The translations under genes were made by a program, and so were the position numbers. Positions 6,190 to 11,848 of a stretch of 11,848 nt of DNA are shown here, piece by piece. Below the pieces are notes generated by a model that made no database searches, was not told where the DNA came from, and saw nothing but the letters and a program-made list of their open reading frames with translations. Location of the stretch: the NCBI GenBank assembly GCA_021792075.1, contig JAJYVK010000019.1:1-11848 (forward strand). Direction: 5' to 3'. This DNA is from Actinomycetes bacterium. Its GTDB lineage: Bacteria > Actinomycetota > Acidimicrobiia > Acidimicrobiales > Acidimicrobiaceae. Each line of letters opens with the position of its first letter. The stretch's first letter is position 1.

Positions 6190-7013
6190 TAGCTTTCCCG
6201 CTTTCCCAATTCCGTCCCAGAGGACGTTGTCATCACATTCCTAACCGCTTCAATTTCGTGTTGGGCGCCCACCTGCTCAAGGTGGCGTTGCGCAAGCGTT
6301 CGGAGGGTCCGTTCGAAGTGTCCTGCTACAAGTGCAACCGCAGCTGGTAGAAGTCGATTAAATACCTCTATGAGTTGCTCGCTGGACTCAGGAGAGTCAC
6401 ACTTTTGTGTGATTGGATTGCGAACATATTCGTCGAAAAGCTCGATAGCCAACAGTGCGTTTTTTCTTGTCGCATGATGATGGCTTTTTGCCAGCTCCAA
6501 GAGTTCGGATAGGGGGATACCTGACTCCAAGATTGCCAGTCCCGCGCGTGCCATCTCTATGTCGCTCGATGGAAATACCTCTAGATCGTTGATCTTCACT
6601 GGAGGAATCAGGCCCTCGTTGACCAAAGACTGTAGTAGAGGTCTGGGAATGGAGGTCCTTTGAGAGAGCTCGTCCATTGTCAGATATTCGGCGGGATGTC
6701 CTGCTCGGATCGGCTTTGACAGGGCGTCGAACAGCGCCCTATCGGCCTCTTGGACATCCTTTGAGAAGATTCGTCTAATCGTATTCAGGCTGAGCCCCGA
6801 TCTCTGTAGCTCTCTTATCTCGCCAAGGCGACTGAGATGAGTTTTGTCATAGAGTGCTTGGCGGCCCGTACGCGATGGGGGATCCAGTAGTCCGCGGGTC
6901 TGGTAGAAGCGAATCGTGTCAACGGAGATATTGGCTATTGATGCCAAGTCTTCTATCTTGAAAGGTCCTATGGATTCAGCTCCGGTCTCCGGTTGTGATT
7001 TTGCCTGACTCAT
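6189..7013 (-). CDS. MerR-family regulator with two HTH regions, first gene of the menG-menF operon
   Basis: A 274-residue protein. Residues about 18-83 form a typical MerR winged-helix domain (FKIEDLASIANISVDTIRFY, then GLLDPPSR and the wing). Residues about 110-175 look like a second, more diverged MerR-type domain (YLTMDELSQRTSIPRPLLQS, NEGLIPPVK, DIEMARAGLAILESGIPLSEL). A run of three histidines follows (178-180) and then a helical C-terminal part; there is only one cysteine (205), so a classical cysteine metal site is absent. MerR proteins usually have a single HTH and act as dimers on long-spacer promoters. I prefer the ATG at 7013, with AGAGGAG just upstream, over a TTG at 7040 without a ribosome binding site. 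The gene is coupled to menG, and a palindrome in its own promoter region suggests autoregulation. Control of quinone synthesis is inference from position. Confidence 0.8.
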   Translation of the reverse strand: MSQAKSQPETGAESIGPFKIEDLASIANISVDTIRFYQTRGLLDPPSRTGRQALYDKTHLSRLGEIRELQRSGLSLNTIRRIFSKDVQEADRALFDALSKPIRAGHPAEYLTMDELSQRTSIPRPLLQSLVNEGLIPPVKINDLEVFPSSDIEMARAGLAILESGIPLSELLELAKSHHHATRKNALLAIELFDEYVRNPITQKCDSPESSEQLIEVFNRLLPAAVALVAGHFERTLRTLAQRHLEQVGAQHEIEAVRNVMTTSSGTELGKRES

Positions 7014-7050
7014 GGTCTCCTCTGAGGCGCAAACCTTCAACTTGTGTGTG

Positions 7051-7087
7051 AGTGCTCAAATAGTACGAGCTGGTACTCCAATAGTAT
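7051..7087 (-). promoter_or_regulatory. Predicted promoter and operator of the merR-menG-menF operon
   Basis: Two 15-bp copies, 7051-7065 and 7072-7086, agree at 12 of 15 positions and are offset by 21 bp, two helical turns. Between them lies the near-palindrome AGTACGAGCTGGTACT (7062-7077), with one mismatched pair. On the minus strand TACTAT (plus-strand positions 7060-7065) is a good -10 hexamer, which would give a leader of about 40 nt carrying the AGAGGAG ribosome binding site. The palindrome overlaps the upstream edge of this -10, the place where MerR-family regulators usually bind. No consensus -35 is obvious. Confidence 0.45.
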
Positions 7088-7126
7088 CTAAACAGGGCTG
7101 TAATTGCCATCTCAATCGATCGATGC

Positions 7127-7145
7127 AGCCCGCCTGGGCGGAGCT
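7127..7145 (-). terminator. GC-rich hairpin after the PPK2 gene, possible terminator
   Basis: CCGCC pairs with GGCGG around a two-base turn, extended by AGC/GCT across one bulged base. It lies about 36 nt past the stop of the polyphosphate kinase gene on the minus strand and before the merR promoter. No T-run follows on the minus strand, so termination would be weak or factor-dependent. Confidence 0.3.
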
Positions 7146-7181
7146 AGATCAGAGTCTGTCCTTCTTGGATTAGTGCGTGAG

Positions 7182-8003
7182 TCAGTCTATGACTGTACCT
7201 GTCAAGTCTGTGACAACGGGATACTGAGGATTCATCAGTTCCAGACGGTCGAGCAGGAGCTTCATAATGGAGAAGTCTCGGGACCACCGATGGTTTGCTG
7301 GAATTACGAACCAAGGTGACTCGTCTGTGCTTGTCGCGGCAATGGCTTGGGAATAGGCATCCTGGTACTCGTCCCAGCGCCTTCTTGTGTCAAGATCTGT
7401 TGACGAAAACTTCCACCGCTTCTTTGGATCATCAATACGCTCTTGGAACCGCTTACGCTGCTCATCCTTCGAAATGTGCAGGAAGACCTTGACGACGTCT
7501 ATGTGGTTTCTGTCGAGGTAATTTTCAAAATGCCGAATCTCTTGGAAACGTCGTTGGCGCTCTTTGTCGTCTATTTCCTTGGAGACAAATGCAGCGACAA
7601 CGTCCTCATAGTGGCTGCGGTTGAAGATGCCGATTTCGCCTTTGGCGGGGAGGGCAATATTGATCCTCCAAAGAAAGTCGTGGGAAGCCTCGATAGGTGT
7701 GGGTTGGCGGAATCCGGTTACTCTGACCCCCTGGGGATTGACCCCCTTGAATACTCTTCGTATGCTTCCGTCCTTGCCGCCCGAGTCCAGAGCTTGAAGA
7801 ACCAGCAACATTGATCGGGAGTGTTCAGCCCAAAGCCTTTCTTGGAGTTCTGAGAGCTGTTCATGCAACTCTTCGAGTGTTGCCCCGATTGTCGCCCTGT
7901 CTTTTTTTCGCAATCCGGGAGTAGCGGAGGGGTCCACGTCATTTAGATGGAATGGCTTTCCTGAGGGCACCCTCAGGTGACGTTCTGAGTGTGAGAGGGT
8001 CAT
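7182..8003 (-). CDS. ppk2: Polyphosphate kinase 2 family protein (PPK2)
   Basis: A 273-residue PPK2-family kinase. These soluble enzymes use polyphosphate to phosphorylate ADP, GDP or AMP. Seen: the Walker A loop DSGGKDG (73-79), then GVNPQGVRVTGF (87-98), the Walker B region GEIGIFNRSHYEDV (122-135), and the lid region RFQERIDDPKKRWKFS (185-200). The NRSHYEDV form is the one I associate with class III (AMP- and ADP-phosphorylating) members, but class assignment by eye is tentative. The ATG at 8003 comes one base after the stop of the MaoC gene (TAAGATG). An upstream start inside the MaoC gene (8081) would add a tail unlike the family. It is the last gene of the rlmN-led unit, followed by a GC-rich hairpin. 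Confidence 0.9.
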   Translation of the reverse strand: MTLSHSERHLRVPSGKPFHLNDVDPSATPGLRKKDRATIGATLEELHEQLSELQERLWAEHSRSMLLVLQALDSGGKDGSIRRVFKGVNPQGVRVTGFRQPTPIEASHDFLWRINIALPAKGEIGIFNRSHYEDVVAAFVSKEIDDKERQRRFQEIRHFENYLDRNHIDVVKVFLHISKDEQRKRFQERIDDPKKRWKFSSTDLDTRRRWDEYQDAYSQAIAATSTDESPWFVIPANHRWSRDFSIMKLLLDRLELMNPQYPVVTDLTGTVID

Positions 8004-8004
8004 C

Positions 8005-8460
8005 TTAGCTGTAATACCTATAGAGCAGCTGCGCCACGAGTGAAGGCTTGGAACTGTTTTCGGTTTCGATCGTTGCCTCAACAGTCAATTGAATTCCTCC
8101 TTGAAACTCTTCGACTTCGGTAATTGTTGCACCAAGACGTATGTTTGAGTTCGATGGGACGGGAGCGGGAAACCGTATCTTGTTCGCACCGTAGTTGACG
8201 GCAATTCCAGTTTGGTTCACCGAGAGGATCTCGGGCAGGAGCCTTGGTATGAGGGAAAGCACGAGATATCCGTGGGCAATTGTCGTGCCGAATGGCCCGG
8301 ACTTAGCTGCTTCAGGGTCCACATGAATCCACTGATGATCTCCCGTGGCCTCTGCAAACTTATCTATCTGATCCTGGGTCACCTTGAACCAGCCGGAGTA
8401 TCCGAGATGCTTACCGATATGTTCCTTTAATTCGGCGACGCCATTTATCTCAACCGTCAT
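8005..8460 (-). CDS. MaoC-like (R)-specific enoyl-CoA hydratase, HtdZ/Rv0130-like
   Basis: A 151-residue single hot-dog domain protein. The hydratase-2 motif ATGDHQWIHVDPEAA (38-52) contains the catalytic pair Asp41 and His46, followed by GPFGTTIAHGYLVLSL (55-70) and NYGANKIRFPAPVP (89-102). Arrangement and wording closely resemble mycobacterial Rv0130 (HtdZ), recalled from memory and not aligned. Such enzymes hydrate trans-2-enoyl-CoA to (R)-3-hydroxyacyl-CoA and act in fatty-acid degradation or synthesis side routes. Length is normal for the single-domain type. It is followed after a single base by ppk2 and preceded by a small membrane protein gene, with a short hairpin between. There is no obvious functional link to either neighbour. 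The substrate chain length cannot be read from the sequence. Confidence 0.9.
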   Translation of the reverse strand: MTVEINGVAELKEHIGKHLGYSGWFKVTQDQIDKFAEATGDHQWIHVDPEAAKSGPFGTTIAHGYLVLSLIPRLLPEILSVNQTGIAVNYGANKIRFPAPVPSNSNIRLGATITEVEEFQGGIQLTVEATIETENSSKPSLVAQLLYRYYS

Positions 8461-8479
8461 CTACGTCCAATCATGATCG

Positions 8480-8499
8480 AGCCGCGCCCTTTTGCGGCT
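8480..8499 (-). other. Hairpin between the membrane-protein and MaoC genes
   Basis: AGCCGC and GCGGCT form a perfect 6-bp stem with an 8-nt loop in the 46-bp gap. No T-run follows on the minus strand, so full termination is unlikely. It could be a partial terminator, a processing site or an mRNA-stability element within the operon. Confidence 0.35.
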
Positions 8500-8506
8500 G
8501 TCCCCA

Positions 8507-8872
8507 TCAGTGAAACCAGATCTTCTGATGCTCGCGTGATTGTGGATGGAGTAAAAGAGCCAGCAGCGCGATCTCGAAGATCAGCGTGAGGGGCGACGAG
8601 AAGATCAAGGAGAAGAAGCTCGTGCCAAACGATACCGCCTCTATCAGGAGAAGAAGCAGAGGGATTGCTGCTCCTATCACTGCAAGAATGTATCCCCAGC
8701 GTTTCGCATTGGCTATTCCGAAAGCCCCGACTGCCTCCGCGACCGCCGGAAGCAGAAGGAAGGGAGACGCTGGCGAGAACAGGATCGTCAAGATCGCGTT
8801 CATATAAAGCAACAAGGTCGCGATCTGCAAAGTCTGCGGAAGCGACCTGTCAAACCATCTGGGTGAGTCCAT
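8507..8872 (-). CDS. Small hypothetical membrane protein, four predicted helices
   Basis: A 121-residue protein I do not recognise. It has four hydrophobic stretches, roughly residues 16-33, 37-54, 60-80 and 91-108, separated by short polar turns, with a polar start (MDSPRWFDRSLPQ) and a short charged end (HPQSREHQKIWFH). This suggests a small integral membrane protein of the cytoplasmic membrane. No enzymatic motif is visible. The ATG has a good ribosome binding site, AGAGGA about 6 nt upstream, and the gene begins 23 nt after the rlmN stop, so it is probably cotranscribed with rlmN. Its role is unknown; small four-helix proteins of this kind are common next to unrelated housekeeping genes. 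Confidence 0.75.
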   Translation of the reverse strand: MDSPRWFDRSLPQTLQIATLLLYMNAILTILFSPASPFLLLPAVAEAVGAFGIANAKRWGYILAVIGAAIPLLLLLIEAVSFGTSFFSLIFSSPLTLIFEIALLALLLHPQSREHQKIWFH

Positions 8873-8895
8873 CTTGGTCCTCTCGAGTTAGTTCA

Positions 8896-9987
8896 CTAGT
8901 CAAGTAAATCACCTACATCTATATTTGCAGAACTGTCCGAATAAAATCTTTCACCGGAATGTCTGGTGAGCATGGTTCCAGCAAGCTGTCCGCAAGCGGC
9001 GTCGATGCCTGTTCCCCTGTTGTCTCTTACCGATGCCGAGATGCCAGCATTTTCAAGGATTCTCGCAAACTCGTCCACCCGTGTCTTCGGCGTTCCCTTG
9101 GTTGGCCAGCCTGGAGTTGGATTCAGCGGAATCAGGTTTACATGTGCTTCAAGTGGAACGCAGAGGGATATGAGTTCTTTGGCATCAGTATCGCTATCAT
9201 TGACCCCGTCCATCATCGCCCATTCGAAGGAGATCCTTCGTCTAGTGACCCGGAAATACGAGTCAAGCGTCTCCGTTAAAAGCTCTATAGGGTATCGACG
9301 GTTGATGGGCACGAGAGAGGAGCGCTTTTCGTTGTTCGCGGCGTGTAGGGATACAGCGAGATTGAATTGGGCGCCAAGTGAGGCAAACAGCTTTATGCCT
9401 GGAACGATCCCAACGGTGGAAATGGTTATGTGGCGCGCTCCAATCCCTATGTCGCTATTTATTCTAGTAAGGGCTCGAAAGACGTTGCGGGTGTTTGCAA
9501 GCGGCTCTCCCATTCCCATGAAGACGACATTGGACAGTCTTTTCTCACCGCGGGTCGCCCGCGTACGCGAGATCGCCCAGATCACCTGTTCGACGATCTC
9601 TCCGGTCGTGAGCTGGCGGAAATACCCCTGCTGGCCTGTGGCACAGAAAGAGCAGTTCATTGCACAGCCAGCCTGTGACGAGACGCAGACGGTCGACCTC
9701 TCGGGATAGTGCATAAGTACTGTCTCGATCACCCTTTTGTCTTCGAGCTGAAAAAGCGCCTTTTCGGTCAGTTTGTGGTCATCGGAGCTGAGTTGTATGA
9801 GCCTGAGACCTGGCGACAGCTCGGGTGTCTGCGACAGAGTGTTCCTGAGCTGCTTTGGCAGGGAGGTGAGCTGCTCCGGCCTTACAGCATCCTCATGGAT
9901 GGCTCTCCATATTTGCCTAGATCGGAACAGTGGCTCCTTCGGAAGGAGTTCTTGCCAATCGGTTATTTCAAGATCGTAAAGTGACAT
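8896..9987 (-). CDS. rlmN: RlmN, 23S rRNA/tRNA adenine-C2 methyltransferase (radical SAM)
   Basis: A 363-residue protein with all the landmarks of RlmN, which methylates C2 of adenosine 2503 in 23S rRNA and A37 in some tRNAs. The radical-SAM cluster motif is CAMNCSFC (Cys108, 112, 115), followed by GMGEP (158-162), ISTVG (189-193), NLAVSLHA (209-216) and NLIPLNP (284-290). The methyl-carrying cysteine is in GIDAACGQL (Cys332). QLEDKRVIETVLM (80-92) is also typical. I start it at the ATG at 9987 (MSLYDLEITDW). The open frame runs on to 10170, but that would overlap the divergent transporter gene and adds no conserved sequence. A TAAACT -10-like hexamer lies 10 nt upstream, implying a leader of only a few nucleotides. 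It heads a four-gene unit. Confidence 0.95.
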   Translation of the reverse strand: MSLYDLEITDWQELLPKEPLFRSRQIWRAIHEDAVRPEQLTSLPKQLRNTLSQTPELSPGLRLIQLSSDDHKLTEKALFQLEDKRVIETVLMHYPERSTVCVSSQAGCAMNCSFCATGQQGYFRQLTTGEIVEQVIWAISRTRATRGEKRLSNVVFMGMGEPLANTRNVFRALTRINSDIGIGARHITISTVGIVPGIKLFASLGAQFNLAVSLHAANNEKRSSLVPINRRYPIELLTETLDSYFRVTRRRISFEWAMMDGVNDSDTDAKELISLCVPLEAHVNLIPLNPTPGWPTKGTPKTRVDEFARILENAGISASVRDNRGTGIDAACGQLAGTMLTRHSGERFYSDSSANIDVGDLLD

Positions 9988-9996
9988 TAGCGGGGC

Positions 9997-10003
9997 TAGT
10001 TTA
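9997..10003. promoter_or_regulatory. Symmetric -10 element between rlmN and the VIT1-like gene (predicted)
   Basis: The heptamer TAGTTTA reads TAGTTT on the plus strand and TAAACT on the minus strand, both TAnnnT. The plus copy is followed by 7 nt and the GTG at 10010; the minus copy by 10 nt and the rlmN ATG at 9987. It sits inside the near-palindrome TAGTTTAACTA. The layout is the same as at 391-397. Confidence 0.4.
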
Positions 10004-10009
10004 ACTACT

Positions 10010-10783
10010 GTGACTGGGCAAAGATTTAGCATCTCTGAATTTGTGCATCGTAGCTCCAAGGCTAGTCGGGTTGAGTTTCCTATGAGCGATATGGGTGTTC
10101 GCCATAGGGATATTACCGGCGGTGGAGCCAGGGCAGCGGTCTTTGGTGTCAGTGACGGTCTAGTCTCCAATGTTGCTCTGATCCTTGGTGTTGCAGGTGC
10201 TCATCCGTCGGCCCCTTTCGTCAGAGTCGCTGGCCTAGCTGGACTGATAGGTGGCGCACTTTCGATGGCTCTGGGGGAGTACGTCTCCATGAAGGCGCAG
10301 AGGGAGTTGTTCGAGAAGGAGATAGCTCTCGAAGCTCACGAGATCAAGACTAGGCCAGATTTCGAACGGCGGGAACTGGTGCAGCTGTACCGGAGAAAAG
10401 GTGTGCCGAAGGAGCTGGCTGAGGATTTTGCCGAGCACATAATGGGAGATCCTGAGCTGGCGCTAAATACCCATGCCCGTGAGGAGTTGGGTATCGACCC
10501 TTCTTCTATTGGTTCGCCCATTCAAGCCTCCTCGGCCTCATTTGTCTCCTTTGGAATCGGTGCGATAGTTCCACTTATGCCTTGGTTTTTCGCCACCGGG
10601 ACGACCGGAGTACTGCTGACGATAGTCTTGGCGTTCATTTCGGCAGCTTCCATAGGAGCGCTCCTTGCAGTTTTTACAGGGAGATCCTTGTTTAAAACAA
10701 TGGTAAGGCAGGTCCTCCTGTCAGGCATTGCAGCTGGTATAACCTACCTGCTTGGCCATCTTGTTGGTCTGGAAGGCGGCTGA
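10010..10783 (+). CDS. VIT1/CCC1-family iron or manganese transporter
   Basis: A 257-residue membrane protein (233 from the alternative start) of the vacuolar-iron-transporter family, which moves Fe2+ or Mn2+ across membranes. HRDITGGGARAAVFGVSDGLVSN (32-54) includes the conserved Asp49 of helix 1, and SMALGEYVS (85-93) the conserved Met and Glu of helix 2. Then comes the cytoplasmic, Glu-rich metal-binding region with AQRELFEKEIALE (96-108) and HAREELGID (155-163), and three C-terminal helices (about 174-250). The start is uncertain: the GTG at 10010 has TAGTTT exactly 7 nt upstream, as expected for a leaderless message. The ATG at 10082 gives a more usual family N-terminus but has little more than GAG upstream. 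Its stop abuts that of mshD. Metal specificity is not shown by the sequence. Confidence 0.88.
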   Translation: MTGQRFSISEFVHRSSKASRVEFPMSDMGVRHRDITGGGARAAVFGVSDGLVSNVALILGVAGAHPSAPFVRVAGLAGLIGGALSMALGEYVSMKAQRELFEKEIALEAHEIKTRPDFERRELVQLYRRKGVPKELAEDFAEHIMGDPELALNTHAREELGIDPSSIGSPIQASSASFVSFGIGAIVPLMPWFFATGTTGVLLTIVLAFISAASIGALLAVFTGRSLFKTMVRQVLLSGIAAGITYLLGHLVGLEGG

Positions 10784-11710
10784 TCACCTCTCTTGGGCTG
10801 GCTCCAAATCTGCAACATATGCTCGGTCTATGTGGTCGATCGAGAATCCAAGGTGCTCGTAGAGCTTGTTCGCTGGGGTGTTGGTTGCTTCAACGTATAG
10901 CATCGCAGTGTGGATCCCCTTGTCGGCTAGGTAGTTCAATCCAGCCAGGCAGATGGCCTTCCCCAAATGCAGGCCGCGGAGCTTGGGATCGACAGCCACC
11001 ACGTAGATCTCACCGATCGCTGGCTCTATGTCCGAATGAATCTTTGTCCAACAGAAGGCTGCAAGATTTCCGTCGATCTCATGAAGGAGGAAGCCGTCGG
11101 GATCGAACCAGTCCTGCTCCTCACGATTCAGAAGTGTTGCAAGGTCCCAGTCGCCCTGCTCTGGGTGCCAGGAGAAGGCGTCGTTGTTGAGCTGTAGCCA
11201 CCTCTCCTCGTCTTGACCGATTACAAATGGTCTGGTAACTATGGACTCAGTCTGGAGCTCTCTTTCGATCGGAAGAGATCTTCGCAGCTGGTAAAGATCG
11301 CGGCCTTTGGTCAGCCCGACGGATCGGCAAAGCTCGTCGCTCTCCTGAGATGGCTTGGCTACCCAGGCGTGTATGTGACCTCCGCCCTGGCGCCGGATCT
11401 CTTGAAGAGCGCAGCGAAGAAGCTCTCTGCCCACCTCTTGATTCGAACGCGACTTGGGGTGGATCACGTACTCTATTGCCCAGGAGTTGCAGCTTCCCTT
11501 TGAAATCTGGGCATATCCAAGTATGGCCTGGGAGCTGTGAGATTTTGCAACAAGGCCAAGCACCCCCTTGCGTCCCCCTTGAACTAAATCGATCCAGGCA
11601 TGGTCCTCCAGCGCTTTGTGGTGGTCTACAGCTTCAGCAGCTTTTACCAGTTCAACGATCGCGGATATGTCCCGTTCGCCTAGTCGTCGATGAATTTCAA
11701 CATTGGGCAT
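10784..11710 (-). CDS. mshD: Mycothiol synthase MshD
   Basis: A 308-residue protein made of two GNAT acetyltransferase domains, the MshD layout. MshD acetylates Cys-GlcN-Ins with acetyl-CoA in the last step of making mycothiol, the main thiol buffer of actinobacteria. The C-terminal domain is the better preserved: NNDAFSWHPEQGDWDL (175-190), IGEIYVVAVDPKLRGLHLG (232-250) with the acetyl-CoA loop RGLHLG, and ATNTPANKLYEHLGF (275-289). The N-terminal domain (about 5-145) has a degenerate CoA loop, as usual. The end of the linker, RDLYQLRRSLPI (137-148), also fits. I start it at the ATG at 11710, which has TAGGTT exactly 7 nt upstream; an in-frame GTG lies at 11728. The gene is convergent with the VIT1-like gene with no base between stops. 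Confidence 0.92.
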   Translation of the reverse strand: MPNVEIHRRLGERDISAIVELVKAAEAVDHHKALEDHAWIDLVQGGRKGVLGLVAKSHSSQAILGYAQISKGSCNSWAIEYVIHPKSRSNQEVGRELLRCALQEIRRQGGGHIHAWVAKPSQESDELCRSVGLTKGRDLYQLRRSLPIERELQTESIVTRPFVIGQDEERWLQLNNDAFSWHPEQGDWDLATLLNREEQDWFDPDGFLLHEIDGNLAAFCWTKIHSDIEPAIGEIYVVAVDPKLRGLHLGKAICLAGLNYLADKGIHTAMLYVEATNTPANKLYEHLGFSIDHIDRAYVADLEPAQER

Positions 11711-11717
11711 GGTAAGA

Positions 11718-11723
11718 AACCTA
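11718..11723 (-). promoter_or_regulatory. Predicted -10 element of mshD
   Basis: TAGGTT on the minus strand is followed by 7 nt and the ATG at 11710. The hexamer and spacing are identical to those of the glycosyltransferase gene at 384. No clear -35 is visible. If used, the message would be leaderless. Confidence 0.4.
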
Positions 11724-11734
11724 ATCACTAGAAA

Positions 11735-11770
11735 CTAATTTGTGATCTTTTCCCAACTTTTCTTCTCCAA
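11735..11770 (-). CDS. Possible 11-codon leader peptide upstream of mshD
   Basis: On the minus strand AGGAGGTG (11775-11782), an 8-nt perfect complement of the 16S rRNA 3' end, stands 6 nt before a TTG that opens 11 codons (MEKKSWEKITN) ending at a TAG at 11735-11737. The frame is the same as mshD, so the amber codon is all that separates this start from the mshD reading frame. It may be a leader peptide, the remains of an older mshD start broken by a stop mutation, or chance. Use of the leaderless promoter at 11718-11723 would bypass it. Confidence 0.25.
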   Translation of the reverse strand: MEKKSWEKITN

Positions 11771-11848
11771 GTGACACCTCCTGTTTAGTTAAGTATTAGA
11801 TTGGTAAATCCCAAGTGGAGCTTTGAGCTGAAAGCGAGAGATCGCCTA

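Noticed and set aside
8966..9709. 247-codon open frame on the plus strand
   Set aside because: It lies wholly antisense to rlmN, whose conserved motifs are intact. Its translation has no recognisable domain and no ribosome binding site, so it is a shadow of rlmN codon structure.
11775..11782. CACCTCCT on the plus strand, resembling the 3' end of 16S rRNA
   Set aside because: The bases on either side do not match the conserved 16S rRNA end, so it is not an rRNA fragment. It is better read as a Shine-Dalgarno site on the minus strand.
11785..11847. Possible end of an upstream minus-strand gene, open frame ending at TAA 11785-11787
   Set aside because: Only 20 codons are visible and a second frame is also open for a similar length. 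There is not enough sequence to call a gene.

Overview
The window looks like chromosomal DNA of an actinobacterium (Actinomycetota). It carries a mycothiol synthase (mshD), a WhiB iron-sulfur regulator, menaquinone genes, and a MaoC-type hydratase that closely resembles mycobacterial Rv0130/HtdZ as I remember that sequence. The base composition looks close to half GC, low for the phylum. A deep branch such as Acidimicrobiia is therefore a reasonable guess, but it is inference. I see no insertion sequence, phage gene, tRNA, rRNA or CRISPR array. Gene density is high and many start/stop codons overlap.

Layout. (1) 1-384, minus: 5' part of an MGDG-synthase-type glycosyltransferase, cut by the window edge. 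It is divergent from (2) 410-1974, plus: a DMT-family membrane transporter translationally coupled to an alpha/beta hydrolase. (3) 1975-2322: a long AT-rich to structured leader region, then whiB (2323-2613). An unrecognised 50-codon ORF with an excellent Shine-Dalgarno site overlaps the whiB start. A hairpin at 2617-2642 probably ends both whiB and the convergent fdhD. (4) 2643-4162, minus: mobA-fdhD, two accessory proteins for molybdenum enzymes, overlapping by ATGA. (5) 4269-7013, minus: a two-HTH MerR-type regulator, then menG and menF, packed as one operon. (6) 7182-9987, minus: rlmN, a small membrane protein, a MaoC hydratase and a PPK2-type polyphosphate kinase. (7) 10010-10783, plus: a VIT1/CCC1-like metal transporter, divergent from rlmN and convergent with mshD (10784-11710, minus).

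The recurring unusual signal is promoter architecture. Four starts at the head of transcription units (384 minus, 4162 minus, 10010 plus, 11710 minus) have a TAnnnT hexamer exactly 7 nt before the start codon and no good Shine-Dalgarno sequence. This is what leaderless transcripts look like. In both tight divergent gaps (25 and 22 bp) the two -10 hexamers are one symmetric TAnnnTA element read from both strands. Other items worth a look are the ORF overlapping whiB, a cluster of six GTAAA/TTTAC pentamers upstream of it, a perfect 9-bp inverted repeat with 42-bp centre spacing upstream of mobA, a palindromic operator candidate at the merR promoter, and an 11-codon ORF with a perfect 8-nt Shine-Dalgarno site upstream of mshD. 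I did not find a clearly new multi-gene system; most genes are recognisable housekeeping or accessory families.
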